Shown: positions 1 through 6,994, numbered from the stretch's first letter. The stretch is DNA of 13,420 nucleotides from Ruminococcus sp. CAG:563 (GCA_000434915.1 FR882075.1:74559-87978), one strand, 5' to 3'. Notes: generated by a model not told the origin, from the sequence alone. A program made the numbers and translations.

Positions 1-195
1 TTAATAGGGCCGCTTTACTACAACGGATACGTCCTGCCGAAGCTGACATATCCTGACAGAATAACAGATAAAGGACTGTATTCATTTAGTAATAAGCAAA
101 TTTTTGTAACCTCGGGCATCGGCAACTACCCTGCTCCGCTGAGATTTCTTAATCGCCCCGAGGTTTGCATTATAACCTTAAGCAACCATTCATAA
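1..195 (+). CDS. Metallophosphoesterase, C-terminal fragment (YkuE/YaeI-like)
   Basis: Frame 1 is open from the first base to a TAA at 193-195, giving the last 64 residues of a protein whose start lies outside the window. The segment reads as the C-terminal part of a calcineurin-like phosphoesterase: LIGPLYYNGYVLPK, a KGLYSF stretch, then FVTSGIGNYPAPLRF and NRPEVCIITL. In the YkuE/YaeI family a metal-binding GHTHGGQ motif lies just before this region, followed by the same 'glG...piRf..rPEi..itL' ending. The metal ligands are therefore outside the window and activity cannot be judged. The gene ends 37 bases before thyA with no visible terminator, so readthrough into thyA is possible. Family identity comes from remembered C-terminal motifs only. 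Confidence 0.72.
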   Translation, partial: LIGPLYYNGYVLPKLTYPDRITDKGLYSFSNKQIFVTSGIGNYPAPLRFLNRPEVCIITLSNHS

Positions 196-232
196 TAAAA
201 AACACCGACACGTTTAAAAAGGAGACTGCAAA

Positions 233-1078
233 ATGAGCTACGCCGACAAACTTTTCATTGATATGTGCAATAACATTCTTGAAAACGGAACCGACACTAA
301 GGGGGAAAAGGTTCGTCCCCACTGGGCGGACGGCACACCCGCCTACACGCAGAAGCTTTTCTGCGTTGTGAACCGCTACGACCTAAGGAAGGAATTTCCC
401 GCTCTCACGCTTCGTCGAACGGCACTTAAATCCTGCGTTGACGAAATACTTTGGATATGGCAGAAAAAATCAAACAATATTCATGATCTTCACTCCCACA
501 TTTGGGATTCATGGGCTGACGAGAACGGCTCTATCGGCAAGGCATACGGCTACCAGCTCGGAGTCAAGCATAAATATAAGGAGGGCATGTTCGACCAGGT
601 TGACCGTGTTATATATGACCTCAAAAACAATCCGTTCAGCCGCAGAATCATGACAAATATCTACAATCATCATGACCTCAGCGAGATGGGTCTTTACCCC
701 TGCGCCTACTCAATGACCTTTAACGTCACGGAGGGTGAAAACGGAAAGCTTGTGCTCAACGGAATTCTCAACCAGCGCAGTCAGGACGTTTTGACCGCCA
801 ACAACTGGAACGTTGTTCAGTACAGCGTTCTTATGCATATGCTCGCACAGGTATGCGACATGGAGGTCGGCGAGTTCGTTCACGTCATAGCCGACGCACA
901 TATCTATGACAGGCACATTCCGCTCGTCAAGGAACTCATAACCCGTGAGCCTCTCCCTGCTCCGACATTCTGGCTCAACCCCGAGATCAAGGATTTCTAT
1001 GAGTTCACGACAGACGACGTTCGTCTTGATAACTATGAAACGCACGAGCAGATCAAAAATATTCCCGTTGCGATATGA
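233..1078 (+). CDS. thyA: Thymidylate synthase
   Basis: Folate-dependent methylation of dUMP to dTMP in the cytoplasm, using 5,10-methylene-tetrahydrofolate and releasing dihydrofolate. The protein has 281 residues, close to the usual 264-280 or so. The catalytic cysteine is Cys157 in LYPCAYSMTF. The phosphate-binding QRSQDV is at 181-186, the nucleotide-binding asparagine is probably Asn193 (NNWNVVQYS), DAHIYDRH is at 221-228, and the C-terminal PVAI matches the conserved tail that closes over the active site. The residue after the catalytic Cys is Ala, whereas E. coli has His, and the N-terminal region (TDTKGEKVRPHW) differs from the E. coli RTGTGT loop. I recall this form in other Clostridia. 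The ATG has AAAAAGGAG 8 bases upstream. It is followed 9 bases later by folA, which recycles the dihydrofolate it makes. Confidence 0.96.
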   Translation: MSYADKLFIDMCNNILENGTDTKGEKVRPHWADGTPAYTQKLFCVVNRYDLRKEFPALTLRRTALKSCVDEILWIWQKKSNNIHDLHSHIWDSWADENGSIGKAYGYQLGVKHKYKEGMFDQVDRVIYDLKNNPFSRRIMTNIYNHHDLSEMGLYPCAYSMTFNVTEGENGKLVLNGILNQRSQDVLTANNWNVVQYSVLMHMLAQVCDMEVGEFVHVIADAHIYDRHIPLVKELITREPLPAPTFWLNPEIKDFYEFTTDDVRLDNYETHEQIKNIPVAI

Positions 1079-1087
1079 GGTGGTAAA

Positions 1088-1576
1088 ATGAAGCTTATTG
1101 CTGCAGTTGACAATGAATGGAACATCGGCAACAAGGGCAACTTGCTCTTTTCACTGCCCGATGATATGAAGTTTTTCCGCACAACGACCTCGGGCAAGAT
1201 TGTTGTCATGGGCAGAAAAACTCTCGAATCATTCCCCGGCTCAAAGCCGTTGAAGAACAGAATTAATATTGTCCTTTCAAGGAGCAAACACGACGTTGAC
1301 GGTGCAGAATTTGTAACGGGAGTGGACGAGCTTCTTGACAGGCTCAAAGGATATGACTCCGGCGACGTTTACGTTATCGGCGGAGCACAGATTTATTCCC
1401 TGCTTCTCCCCTATTGTGACACGGCTTTGATAACACACGTTGACGCCGTTGCAATCGAAGCAGATTCTAAGTTTCCGGAGCTGAAAGACAATGAATGGAC
1501 GGTCACGGAGCAATCCGACATTCACGAAAATAACGGAATTAAGTTTCGTTTTACGACCTACAAGAGGATAAAATAA
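1088..1576 (+). CDS. folA: Dihydrofolate reductase
   Basis: NADPH-dependent reduction of dihydrofolate to tetrahydrofolate in the cytoplasm, the partner step of thymidylate synthase; the target of trimethoprim and related antifolates. The 162 residues match family length. Visible landmarks are the IAAVDNEWNIG N-terminus with the mobile loop, the catalytic acid Asp26 in SLPDDMKFF, the cofactor-binding VVMGRKTLESFP at about 39-50, the NIVLSR strand, VYVIGGAQIY (GG for cofactor binding) and ALITHVDA. The tryptophan two residues before the LPD segment in E. coli (Trp22) is Phe here (NLLFSLPDD); I recall that variant in clostridial DHFRs. GAGGTGG, overlapping the thyA stop, serves as ribosome site. 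The TAA shares its last A with the ATG of the next gene (TAATG), indicating translational coupling. Confidence 0.95.
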   Translation: MKLIAAVDNEWNIGNKGNLLFSLPDDMKFFRTTTSGKIVVMGRKTLESFPGSKPLKNRINIVLSRSKHDVDGAEFVTGVDELLDRLKGYDSGDVYVIGGAQIYSLLLPYCDTALITHVDAVAIEADSKFPELKDNEWTVTEQSDIHENNGIKFRFTTYKRIK

Positions 1577-2268
1577 TGTTTAGCGGCAAAATGAAGGCCG
1601 TCACATTCAGCTACGATGACGGCGTTACGCAGGACATTCGATTGGTCGAAATTCTAAATCGTTACGGGCTGAAAGCAACGTTTAACCTCAATTCCGAACT
1701 TCTCGGTAAAGACGGATACCTTGACATTCTCGGCAAGAAAATATCGCATTACAAGCTTCAGCCGCACGAAATTAATGAAGTTTACAAAGCTCATGAAATT
1801 GCTTCACACACTCTCACCCATCCTGACTTAACAGAGATGTCGGCCGAGGAAGTCATTCGTCAGGTTGAAAGGGACAGGCTCAATCTAAGCGAGCTTTCGG
1901 GAGTTGAGGTAATCGGAATGGCGTATCCGGGCAAACAGCCGAATTATAATTCGAGAATCGCTCAGATAATCGAAGACAACACAGGGGTTAAATACGCACG
2001 AACGACGATATGCAGCAATGATTTTTCACCCCAACGTGACCTTTATGAATTTCACCCATCGGTTTTTCACAGAGATTGGGAGCGACTTTACATTCTTGCG
2101 GAAAAGTTCATTGAGCTTGAGCCTAAAAATGAAAAGATTTTCTATATCTGGGGACATTCATACGAATTTGACATTAACGACGAATGGGATGATTTTGAGA
2201 AATTTTGCAAATTCATCTCAAACCGAAGCGACATATTCTACGGAACAAATAAAGAAATTTTACTGTAA
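1576..2268 (+). CDS. Polysaccharide deacetylase family protein (CE4/NodB fold), cytosolic
   Basis: The 230 residues show carbohydrate esterase 4 motifs. TFSYDDG at 10-16 carries the Asp14/Asp15 pair (catalytic base and metal ligand). The metal-binding EIASHTLTH is at 74-82 (His78, His82). AYPGKQPN around 117-123 takes the place of motif 3, and IWGHSYEFD at 191-199 carries a late His194. The Arg of the classical RPPYG motif 3 is absent. CE4 enzymes remove N- or O-acyl groups from sugars in a metal-dependent manner. There is no signal peptide or membrane segment, so the product should be cytosolic, unlike peptidoglycan or chitin deacetylases. A subfamily with 'WGHSYEF' near the C-terminus occurs in gut Firmicutes, and its substrate is unknown to me. 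The start codon overlaps the folA stop, so it is the third gene of the folate operon, with no obvious biochemical link to it. Confidence 0.82.
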   Translation: MFSGKMKAVTFSYDDGVTQDIRLVEILNRYGLKATFNLNSELLGKDGYLDILGKKISHYKLQPHEINEVYKAHEIASHTLTHPDLTEMSAEEVIRQVERDRLNLSELSGVEVIGMAYPGKQPNYNSRIAQIIEDNTGVKYARTTICSNDFSPQRDLYEFHPSVFHRDWERLYILAEKFIELEPKNEKIFYIWGHSYEFDINDEWDDFEKFCKFISNRSDIFYGTNKEILL

Positions 2269-2273
2269 AAGCG

Positions 2274-2304
2274 GCTGTGGCAAGGTTGTCACAGCTGATT
2301 TTTT
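2274..2304 (+). terminator. Rho-independent terminator of the thyA-folA-deacetylase operon
   Basis: GCTGTGGCA (2274-2282) pairs with TGTCACAGC (2287-2295), one pair being a G-T wobble, around the loop AGGT. Six T residues (2299-2304) follow after TGA. It begins 6 bases after the deacetylase stop codon. Confidence 0.85.
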
Positions 2305-2309
2305 ATACT

Positions 2310-2344
2310 AAAACAAAAAGAGACAAGTCTTTTGACCTGTCTCT
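2310..2344 (-). terminator. Rho-independent terminator of tuf
   Basis: On the minus strand AGAGACAGGTC pairs with GACTTGTCTCT (11 bp, one G-T wobble) around an AAAA loop, followed by TTTTTGTTTT. It lies 19 bases after the tuf stop and abuts the converging terminator of the folate operon, so the two units are insulated from each other. Confidence 0.92.
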
Positions 2345-2362
2345 TATATGTGAATAATTTAA

Positions 2363-3565
2363 TTATTCGTTGATAGCAGTAACAACGCCTGAACCAACTG
2401 TACGTCCACCCTCACGGATAGCGAAACGAAGACCTTCTTCGATAGCGATCGGAGTGATGAGCTCAACGTTCATTGTAACGTTATCGCCGGGCATGCACAT
2501 CTCTGTTCCCTCAGGAAGAGTGATAACACCTGTAACGTCTGTTGTTCTGAAATAGAACTGAGGACGATAGTTGTTGAAGAACGGAGTATGACGGCCACCC
2601 TCGTCCTTAGTCAGAACGTAAACCTGACCTGAGAACTTTGTGTGAGGATGAATTGAACCGGGCTTAGAAAGAACCTGGCCACGCTCGATGTCTGTTCTCT
2701 GGATACCACGAAGAAGAGCACCGATGTTGTCGCCTGCCTCAGCATAGTCGAGGAGCTTACGGAACATTTCGATACCTGTAACAACAGTCTTCTTCTTCTC
2801 GTCGGAAAGACCAACGATTTCAACTTCGTCAGACATCTTGAGCTGTCCACGCTCAACTCTACCGGTAGCAACAGTACCACGGCCTGTGATTGTGAATACG
2901 TCCTCAACAGGCATAAGGAACGGAAGGTCAGCCTTACGGTCAGGAGTCGGGATGTAAGTATCAACAGCATCCATGAGCTCCCAGATGCAAGCAAGCTCAG
3001 GAGCGTTTACATCGTCACCGTTGTACTCAAGAGCCTTAAGAGCAGAACCCTTGATGATCGGTGTGTCATCGCCCGGGAAATCGTACTCGTTAAGAGTCTC
3101 ACGGATTTCCATCTCAACAAGCTCGATAAGCTCAGGATCGTCAACCTGGTCGATCTTGTTCATGAATACGATGATGTAAGGAACGCCAACCTGACGTGCA
3201 AGAAGAAGATGCTCCTTAGTCTGAGCCATAGGACCGTCTGTTGCAGCGATAACAAGGATAGCGCCGTCCATCTGAGCAGCACCTGTGATCATGTTCTTGA
3301 TATAGTCAGCATGGCCCGGGCAGTCAACGTGAGCGTAATGACGATGCTCTGTTTCATACTCAACGTGAGCGGTGTTGATTGTGATACCACGCTCTCTCTC
3401 TTCAGGAGCCTTATCGATGTTAGCGTAGTCAACGAAAGCAGCTTCGCCCTTCATTGCGAGGGTCTTTGTGATAGCAGCTGTCAAAGTAGTCTTACCATGG
3501 TCAACGTGGCCGATAGTACCAATGTTGACATGGGGTTTGGTTCGGTTAAATTTTTCCTTTGCCAT
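2363..3565 (-). CDS. tuf: Elongation factor Tu
   Basis: GTPase that carries aminoacyl-tRNA to the ribosomal A site. At 400 residues it is full length. The G domain shows GHVDHGKT (19-26), the RGITI switch I segment, DCPGHADY (81-88) with the GTP-activating His85, NKID (136-139) and GSAL (173-176). Domain II starts near VEDVFTITGRGTVATGRVERG, and the C-terminal domain ends REGGRTVGSGVV. Gln125, matching E. coli Gln124 where elfamycin resistance changes occur, is wild type. The NKxD box has Ile where E. coli has Cys. The ATG is preceded by AAGGGAGG. It is the last gene of the str operon, 104 bases after fusA, and the gap holds a probable promoter of its own, consistent with EF-Tu being needed in excess over EF-G. 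Confidence 0.98.
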   Translation of the reverse strand: MAKEKFNRTKPHVNIGTIGHVDHGKTTLTAAITKTLAMKGEAAFVDYANIDKAPEERERGITINTAHVEYETEHRHYAHVDCPGHADYIKNMITGAAQMDGAILVIAATDGPMAQTKEHLLLARQVGVPYIIVFMNKIDQVDDPELIELVEMEIRETLNEYDFPGDDTPIIKGSALKALEYNGDDVNAPELACIWELMDAVDTYIPTPDRKADLPFLMPVEDVFTITGRGTVATGRVERGQLKMSDEVEIVGLSDEKKKTVVTGIEMFRKLLDYAEAGDNIGALLRGIQRTDIERGQVLSKPGSIHPHTKFSGQVYVLTKDEGGRHTPFFNNYRPQFYFRTTDVTGVITLPEGTEMCMPGDNVTMNVELITPIAIEEGLRFAIREGGRTVGSGVVTAINE

Positions 3566-3623
3566 TTGGAATTTCCTCCCTTTGGTATTAAATAATTTTA
3601 TTCAATGCATACTGCATAGTTAC

Positions 3624-3652
3624 ATTGTAACAATTTCCATTCAAAAAAGCAA
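3624..3652 (-). promoter_or_regulatory. Probable tuf promoter in the fusA-tuf gap
   Basis: On the minus strand TTGCTT (3647-3652) is followed, after 17 bases, by TACAAT (3624-3629), which is preceded by TGT and so forms an extended -10. The -35 box is weak (TTG only), but the extended -10 compensates. It lies about 58 bases from the tuf ATG. Confidence 0.55.
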
Positions 3653-3664
3653 GCCTTTTTTGAA
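3640..3664 (-). promoter_or_regulatory. Perfect AT-rich hairpin after fusA, overlapping the tuf -35 region
   Basis: TTCAAAAAAG and CTTTTTTGAA form a perfect 10-bp inverted repeat with a 5-base loop, beginning 5 bases after the fusA stop. It has little GC and its T-tract lies within the stem, so it could be a weak attenuator or an RNA 3'-end stabiliser; as DNA it overlaps the proposed tuf -35 box. Confidence 0.5.
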
Positions 3665-3669
3665 AATAA

Positions 3670-5745
3670 TTAGCCCTTAGTTCTTGCGCTGATGATGTCA
3701 TCTGCGATGGACTTCGGAACAGCCGTGTAGTGGCTGGGTTCCATTACGTACTGACCACGGCCCTGAGTCTTGGAACGAAGATCTGTAGCGTAACCGAACA
3801 TGTTGGAGAGCGGGATGTTAGCGTCAACCTGAACAGCACCCGTTCTCTGCTCCTGACCGAGGATCATACCGCGGCGGGAGTTAACGTCACCCATAACGTC
3901 GCCGAGATACTCGGACGGAACGATGATGGCAACCTTCATGATAGGCTCCATGAGAACAGGAGAAGCCTTTCTCATAGCGTCCTTGAATGCCATAGAACCG
4001 GCAATCTTGAAGGCCATTTCTGATGAGTCGACCTCATGATAAGATCCATCATAAAGAGTAACCTTAACGTCAACAACAGGATATCCTGCGAGAACACCTG
4101 ACTGCATTGCGCCCTTGATACCGGCCTCAACAGCAGGAATGTACTCCTTCGGAACAGCACCGCCGACGATAGCGTTAACGAACTCGAAGCCCTTTTCCGG
4201 ATTCGGCTCGATCTTAATCTTAACGTGACCGTACTGACCCTTACCGCCTGACTGACGTGAATACTTGCAATCAACGTCTGCCGGAGTTGTAATTGTTTCT
4301 CTGTAAGCAACCTGGGGCTTACCGATGTTAGCCTCAACCTTGAACTCACGGAGAAGTCTGTCAACGATAATCTCAAGGTGAAGCTCACCCATACCTGCGA
4401 TAATCGTCTGACCTGTTTCTTCGTCGGTGTAGCAACGGAATGTCGGGTCTTCTTCAGCAAGCTTCTGAAGGCCGATACCCATCTTTTCCTGACCTGCCTT
4501 AGTCTTAGGTTCAATAGCAACACGAATAACAGGCTCCGGGAATTCCATTGATTCGAGAACAATCGGATTCTTCTCATCGCAGAGAGTATCACCTGTTGTT
4601 GTGTTCTTGAGGCCTACGGCAGCGGCGATATCACCGGCGTAAACAACATCAATATCCTGTCTGTGGTTAGCGTGCATCTGAAGAATACGTCCGAGACGCT
4701 CGTCTGTGTCCTTAACAGAGTTGTAAACGGTTGTACCTGCCGAAACAGTACCTGAATAAACTCTGAAGAAGCAGAGCTTACCGACAAACGGGTCTGTTGC
4801 AATCTTAAATGCAAGAGCTGCGAACGGCTCTGTATCGGAAGAATGACGATCTTCCTCTTCGCCGGTCTCGGGGTTGGTGCCTCTGATAGCCTCAACGTCC
4901 GTCGGAGCAGGCATGTAAGCAATGATATTATCGAGGAGCATCTGAACGCCCTTGTTACGGTAAGATGTACCGCAGCATACGGGAACCATTTCGTTTGCGA
5001 TAGTCGCCTTACGGATGCAGTTCTTGATCTCGTCGATCGTAAGCTCCTCGCCATCGAAGAATTTCTCCATAAGAGCGTCATCCTGCTCGGCAACAGCCTC
5101 GATAAGCTCCTCGTGATACTTCTGAGCAAGCTCTTTCATATCATCGGGGATAGGCTCGATTCTGATATCGAGACCCTTATCATCATAATAAACCTCAGCT
5201 TCCATTGTAACAAGGTCGATGATTCCTCTGAACTCGAGTTCACGACCGATGGGGAGCTGAATCGGAACAGCATTACACTTGAGACGTTCCTTCATCATGT
5301 CGATAACATGATAGAAATCTGCGCCCATGATGTCCATTTTGTTAACATATACCATACGAGGTACATGATACTTATCAGCCTGACGCCAAACGGTCTCAGA
5401 CTGAGGCTCAACGCCACCCTTTGCGCAAAGGACGGTAACGGAACCGTCGAGAACACGAAGGGAACGCTCAACTTCAACAGTAAAGTCAACGTGACCCGGG
5501 GTATCAATGATGTTGATACGGTGACCCTTCCAGAAACAGGTGGTAGCAGCAGAAGTGATTGTGATACCACGCTCTTGCTCCTGAGCCATCCAGTCCATTG
5601 TTGCTGCACCGTCATGTGTTTCACCCATCTTGTGGTTAACACCGGTGTAGAAAAGGATACGCTCGGTCGTAGTTGTTTTACCGGCATCGATATGAGCCAT
5701 GATACCGATGTTTCTTGTTAATTCAAGTGGTACTTGTCTTCCCAT
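3670..5745 (-). CDS. fusA: Elongation factor G
   Basis: Ribosomal translocase GTPase; with RRF it also splits post-termination ribosomes. The 691 residues are full length. G-domain motifs are AHIDAGKTT (17-25), the RGITITSAATT switch I segment (59-69), DTPGH (81-85) and NKMD (135-138). Further on come domain II (EPFAALAFKIATDPFVGKL), the domain III region with AGMGELHLE, domain IV with SGGKGQYGHV and GGAVPKEYIPAVEAG, and domain V with SRRGMILGQEQ and the C-terminal MFGYATDLRS. This is the canonical elongation type, not a TetM-like ribosome protection protein: full length, in the str operon, with the normal C-terminus. The start is supported by CGGAGG upstream of the ATG. The gap to rpsG is 54 bases. 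Confidence 0.98.
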   Translation of the reverse strand: MGRQVPLELTRNIGIMAHIDAGKTTTTERILFYTGVNHKMGETHDGAATMDWMAQEQERGITITSAATTCFWKGHRINIIDTPGHVDFTVEVERSLRVLDGSVTVLCAKGGVEPQSETVWRQADKYHVPRMVYVNKMDIMGADFYHVIDMMKERLKCNAVPIQLPIGRELEFRGIIDLVTMEAEVYYDDKGLDIRIEPIPDDMKELAQKYHEELIEAVAEQDDALMEKFFDGEELTIDEIKNCIRKATIANEMVPVCCGTSYRNKGVQMLLDNIIAYMPAPTDVEAIRGTNPETGEEEDRHSSDTEPFAALAFKIATDPFVGKLCFFRVYSGTVSAGTTVYNSVKDTDERLGRILQMHANHRQDIDVVYAGDIAAAVGLKNTTTGDTLCDEKNPIVLESMEFPEPVIRVAIEPKTKAGQEKMGIGLQKLAEEDPTFRCYTDEETGQTIIAGMGELHLEIIVDRLLREFKVEANIGKPQVAYRETITTPADVDCKYSRQSGGKGQYGHVKIKIEPNPEKGFEFVNAIVGGAVPKEYIPAVEAGIKGAMQSGVLAGYPVVDVKVTLYDGSYHEVDSSEMAFKIAGSMAFKDAMRKASPVLMEPIMKVAIIVPSEYLGDVMGDVNSRRGMILGQEQRTGAVQVDANIPLSNMFGYATDLRSKTQGRGQYVMEPSHYTAVPKSIADDIISARTKG

Positions 5746-5799
5746 ATAAACCTCCGTAAATTTAAATAAGCAATTAAATCCCTGAAATTTTCGGGAAGA

Positions 5800-6270
5800 T
5801 TACCATCTGAAATGTGCAAAAGCCTTATTAGCTTCTGCCATCTTATGAGTATCTTCACGTTTCTTGAATGCTGAACCTGTTTCGTTAACGGCATCCATGA
5901 TTTCGTTAGCAAGACGCTCTTTCATAGTTCTTTCCGAACGAAGACGTGAATAGTTGGTGATCCATCTGAGTCCGAGTGTCTGTCTTCTCTCGGGACGAAC
6001 CTCCATCGGAACCTGATAAGTAGCACCGCCGACACGGCGAGCCTTAACCTCGAGAACAGGCATTACGTTTTCCATAGCGGCTTCAAAAACCTCTACAGGC
6101 TCCTTACCTGTCTTCTCCTTGATGATGTCAAATGCGTCGTATACAATCTTCTGTGCGACACCCTTTTTACCATCATACATAACATTGTTGATAAGTCTTG
6201 TTACCAACTTTGAATTGTAAAGCGGATCTGGCAAAACATCACGTTTTGCAATCTGGCCTCTTCTTGGCAC
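5800..6270 (-). CDS. rpsG: 30S ribosomal protein S7
   Basis: Primary 16S rRNA-binding protein of the small-subunit head, near the exit site. From the GTG at 6268-6270 it encodes 156 residues, the standard family length, beginning (M)PRRGQIAKRDVLPDP. An upstream in-frame ATG at 6346-6348 would add 26 residues (CFSIGATGFCHLS and so on) foreign to S7 and without a ribosome site, so I reject it. AAGGAGGG sits 7-8 bases before the GTG. Conserved parts include VTRLINNVMYDGKK, KARRVGGATYQVP and the C-terminal KMAEANKAFAHFRW. It lies downstream of rpsL across an unusually long 179-base spacer and upstream of fusA. Confidence 0.96.
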   Translation of the reverse strand: MPRRGQIAKRDVLPDPLYNSKLVTRLINNVMYDGKKGVAQKIVYDAFDIIKEKTGKEPVEVFEAAMENVMPVLEVKARRVGGATYQVPMEVRPERRQTLGLRWITNYSRLRSERTMKERLANEIMDAVNETGSAFKKREDTHKMAEANKAFAHFRW

Positions 6271-6285
6271 TTCGCTTCCCTCCTT
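6268..6285 (-). promoter_or_regulatory. Ribosome binding site that sets the rpsG GTG start
   Basis: Minus-strand AAGGAGGGA (6277-6285) lies 6 bases before the GTG codon (6268-6270). It fixes the start that gives a 156-residue S7 and rules out the longer reading. Confidence 0.9.
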
Positions 6286-6350
6286 CATAGTAATGATATC
6301 ATAGGTACTCAAGTGACAAAACCCTGTGGCGCCAATGGAGAAGCACATAC

Positions 6351-6379
6351 ATTATATATATACACTCTCACATTGATAC
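6351..6379 (-). promoter_or_regulatory. Possible internal promoter before rpsG
   Basis: In the rpsL-rpsG spacer a minus-strand TATAAT (6351-6356) lies 17 bases downstream of GTATCA (6374-6379). The -10 is consensus inside a TA-repeat tract; the -35 matches only three of six bases and there is no TG extension. It would start about 75 bases before the rpsG GTG. Confidence 0.33.
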
Positions 6380-6399
6380 GCAGCGTACCCTACCCTGCG
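6379..6399 (-). promoter_or_regulatory. GC-rich hairpin in the rpsL-rpsG spacer
   Basis: On the minus strand CGCAG-G-GTA-GGG-TAC-G-CTGCG folds into a 5-bp stem, a G-G mismatch, a 3-bp stem and a GGG loop. No T-tract follows, so it is not a terminator. In E. coli, S7 represses translation by binding the rpsL-rpsG spacer, so a structured element at this place could be an autoregulatory site; that is inference from position. Confidence 0.4.
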
Positions 6400-6449
6400 C
6401 AGCCTGCAAGAAGATTCTGTCTTTCAAACTTTCCTTTTAAAAAGAGGAA

Positions 6450-6872
6450 TTACTTTTTAGCAGCCTTCGGACGCTTAGCACCGTACTTTGAACGGGACTG
6501 CATTCTTCCGTTAACACCCTGAGTATCGAGTGTACCGCGGATAATGTGGTAACGAACACCGGGAAGGTCCTTAACACGACCGCCACGAATAAGAACAACG
6601 CTGTGCTCCTGAAGGTTATGACCTACACCCGGGATATACGAAGAAACTTCGATACCGTTTGTAAGACGAACTCTGGCGATCTTACGAAGAGCCGAGTTAG
6701 GCTTCTTAGGTGTAGCAGTCTTAACTGCTGTGCAAACGCCGCGCTTCTGAGGTGAATTCTGATCTGTAACAATGTTCTTCTTAGAATTGAGACCCTTGAG
6801 AAGTGCCGGAGCCTTTGCTTTCTTTTCGATAGTCTGTCTGCCGTTTCTAACTAACTGATTAAAGGTAGGCAA
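6450..6872 (-). CDS. rpsL: 30S ribosomal protein S12
   Basis: Decoding-centre protein of the small subunit. It has 140 residues, with the 13-15 residue insertion typical of Firmicutes (about residues 25-40) relative to E. coli. The TPKKPNSALRK loop is at 54-64; its Lys56 corresponds to the E. coli Lys at which streptomycin resistance changes occur, and Lys101 in GGRVKDLPGVRYH to the second such site, both wild type. Asp102 corresponds to the residue that is methylthiolated in E. coli. The start codon is TTG: the frame closes at a TAG three codons upstream and MPTFNQLVR matches the family. AAGGAG lies 9 bases upstream. It heads the str operon, immediately behind a strong promoter and leader. 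Confidence 0.97.
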   Translation of the reverse strand: MPTFNQLVRNGRQTIEKKAKAPALLKGLNSKKNIVTDQNSPQKRGVCTAVKTATPKKPNSALRKIARVRLTNGIEVSSYIPGVGHNLQEHSVVLIRGGRVKDLPGVRYHIIRGTLDTQGVNGRMQSRSKYGAKRPKAAKK

Positions 6873-6887
6873 AAACTACATCTCCTT
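6870..6887 (-). promoter_or_regulatory. rpsL ribosome site with a UUG start and an in-frame AUG-UAG
   Basis: The minus strand reads AAGGAG-ATG-TAG-TTT-TTG-CCT. The ATG abuts the Shine-Dalgarno and is followed at once by a stop, so only the TTG at 6870-6872, nine bases after AAGGAG, can start S12. Confidence 0.85.
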
Positions 6888-6961
6888 TCTTGAAAATTTT
6901 GAATATTGACAAATCATATGCCCATGGGGACACATAATAAATCACATTATCAATCCTTGGT

Positions 6962-6991
6962 ATTCTATCACTTGTGCATATATATTGTCAA
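6962..6991 (-). promoter_or_regulatory. Promoter of the str operon (rpsL-rpsG-fusA-tuf)
   Basis: Minus-strand consensus TTGACA (6986-6991), an 18-base spacer and TAGAAT (6962-6967) preceded by TGA, an extended -10. Initiation near 6955 would leave a leader of roughly 85 bases before rpsL. An AT-rich stretch lies upstream of the -35. Confidence 0.85.
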
Positions 6992-6994
6992 GTG
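6969..6994. repeat. Inverted repeat CACTTG / CAAGTG at the str promoter
   Basis: CACTTG (6969-6974) and CAAGTG (6989-6994) are perfect inverted copies with centres 20 bases apart, one overlapping the -35 box and the other in the promoter spacer. This is operator-like spacing, but six-base arms may arise by chance. Confidence 0.35.

Noticed and set aside
4843..5721. Long plus-strand open frame opposite fusA
   Set aside because: Its 292 codons are the antisense shadow of a highly biased elongation factor gene and resemble no protein.
3670..5745. fusA as a TetM-like ribosome protection resistance gene
   Set aside because: It lies in the str operon, is 691 residues with canonical EF-G motifs in all domains, and ends like housekeeping EF-G.
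6271..6348. Longer rpsG reading from an ATG at 6346-6348
   Set aside because: It adds 26 residues unlike S7 and has no ribosome site, whereas GTG at 6268-6270 has a near-perfect AAGGAGGG and gives the standard 156 residues.
6430..6449. Hairpin just after rpsL as a terminator
   Set aside because: The TTCCT/AGGAA pairing has a mismatch and no T-tract follows; the operon clearly continues into rpsG.
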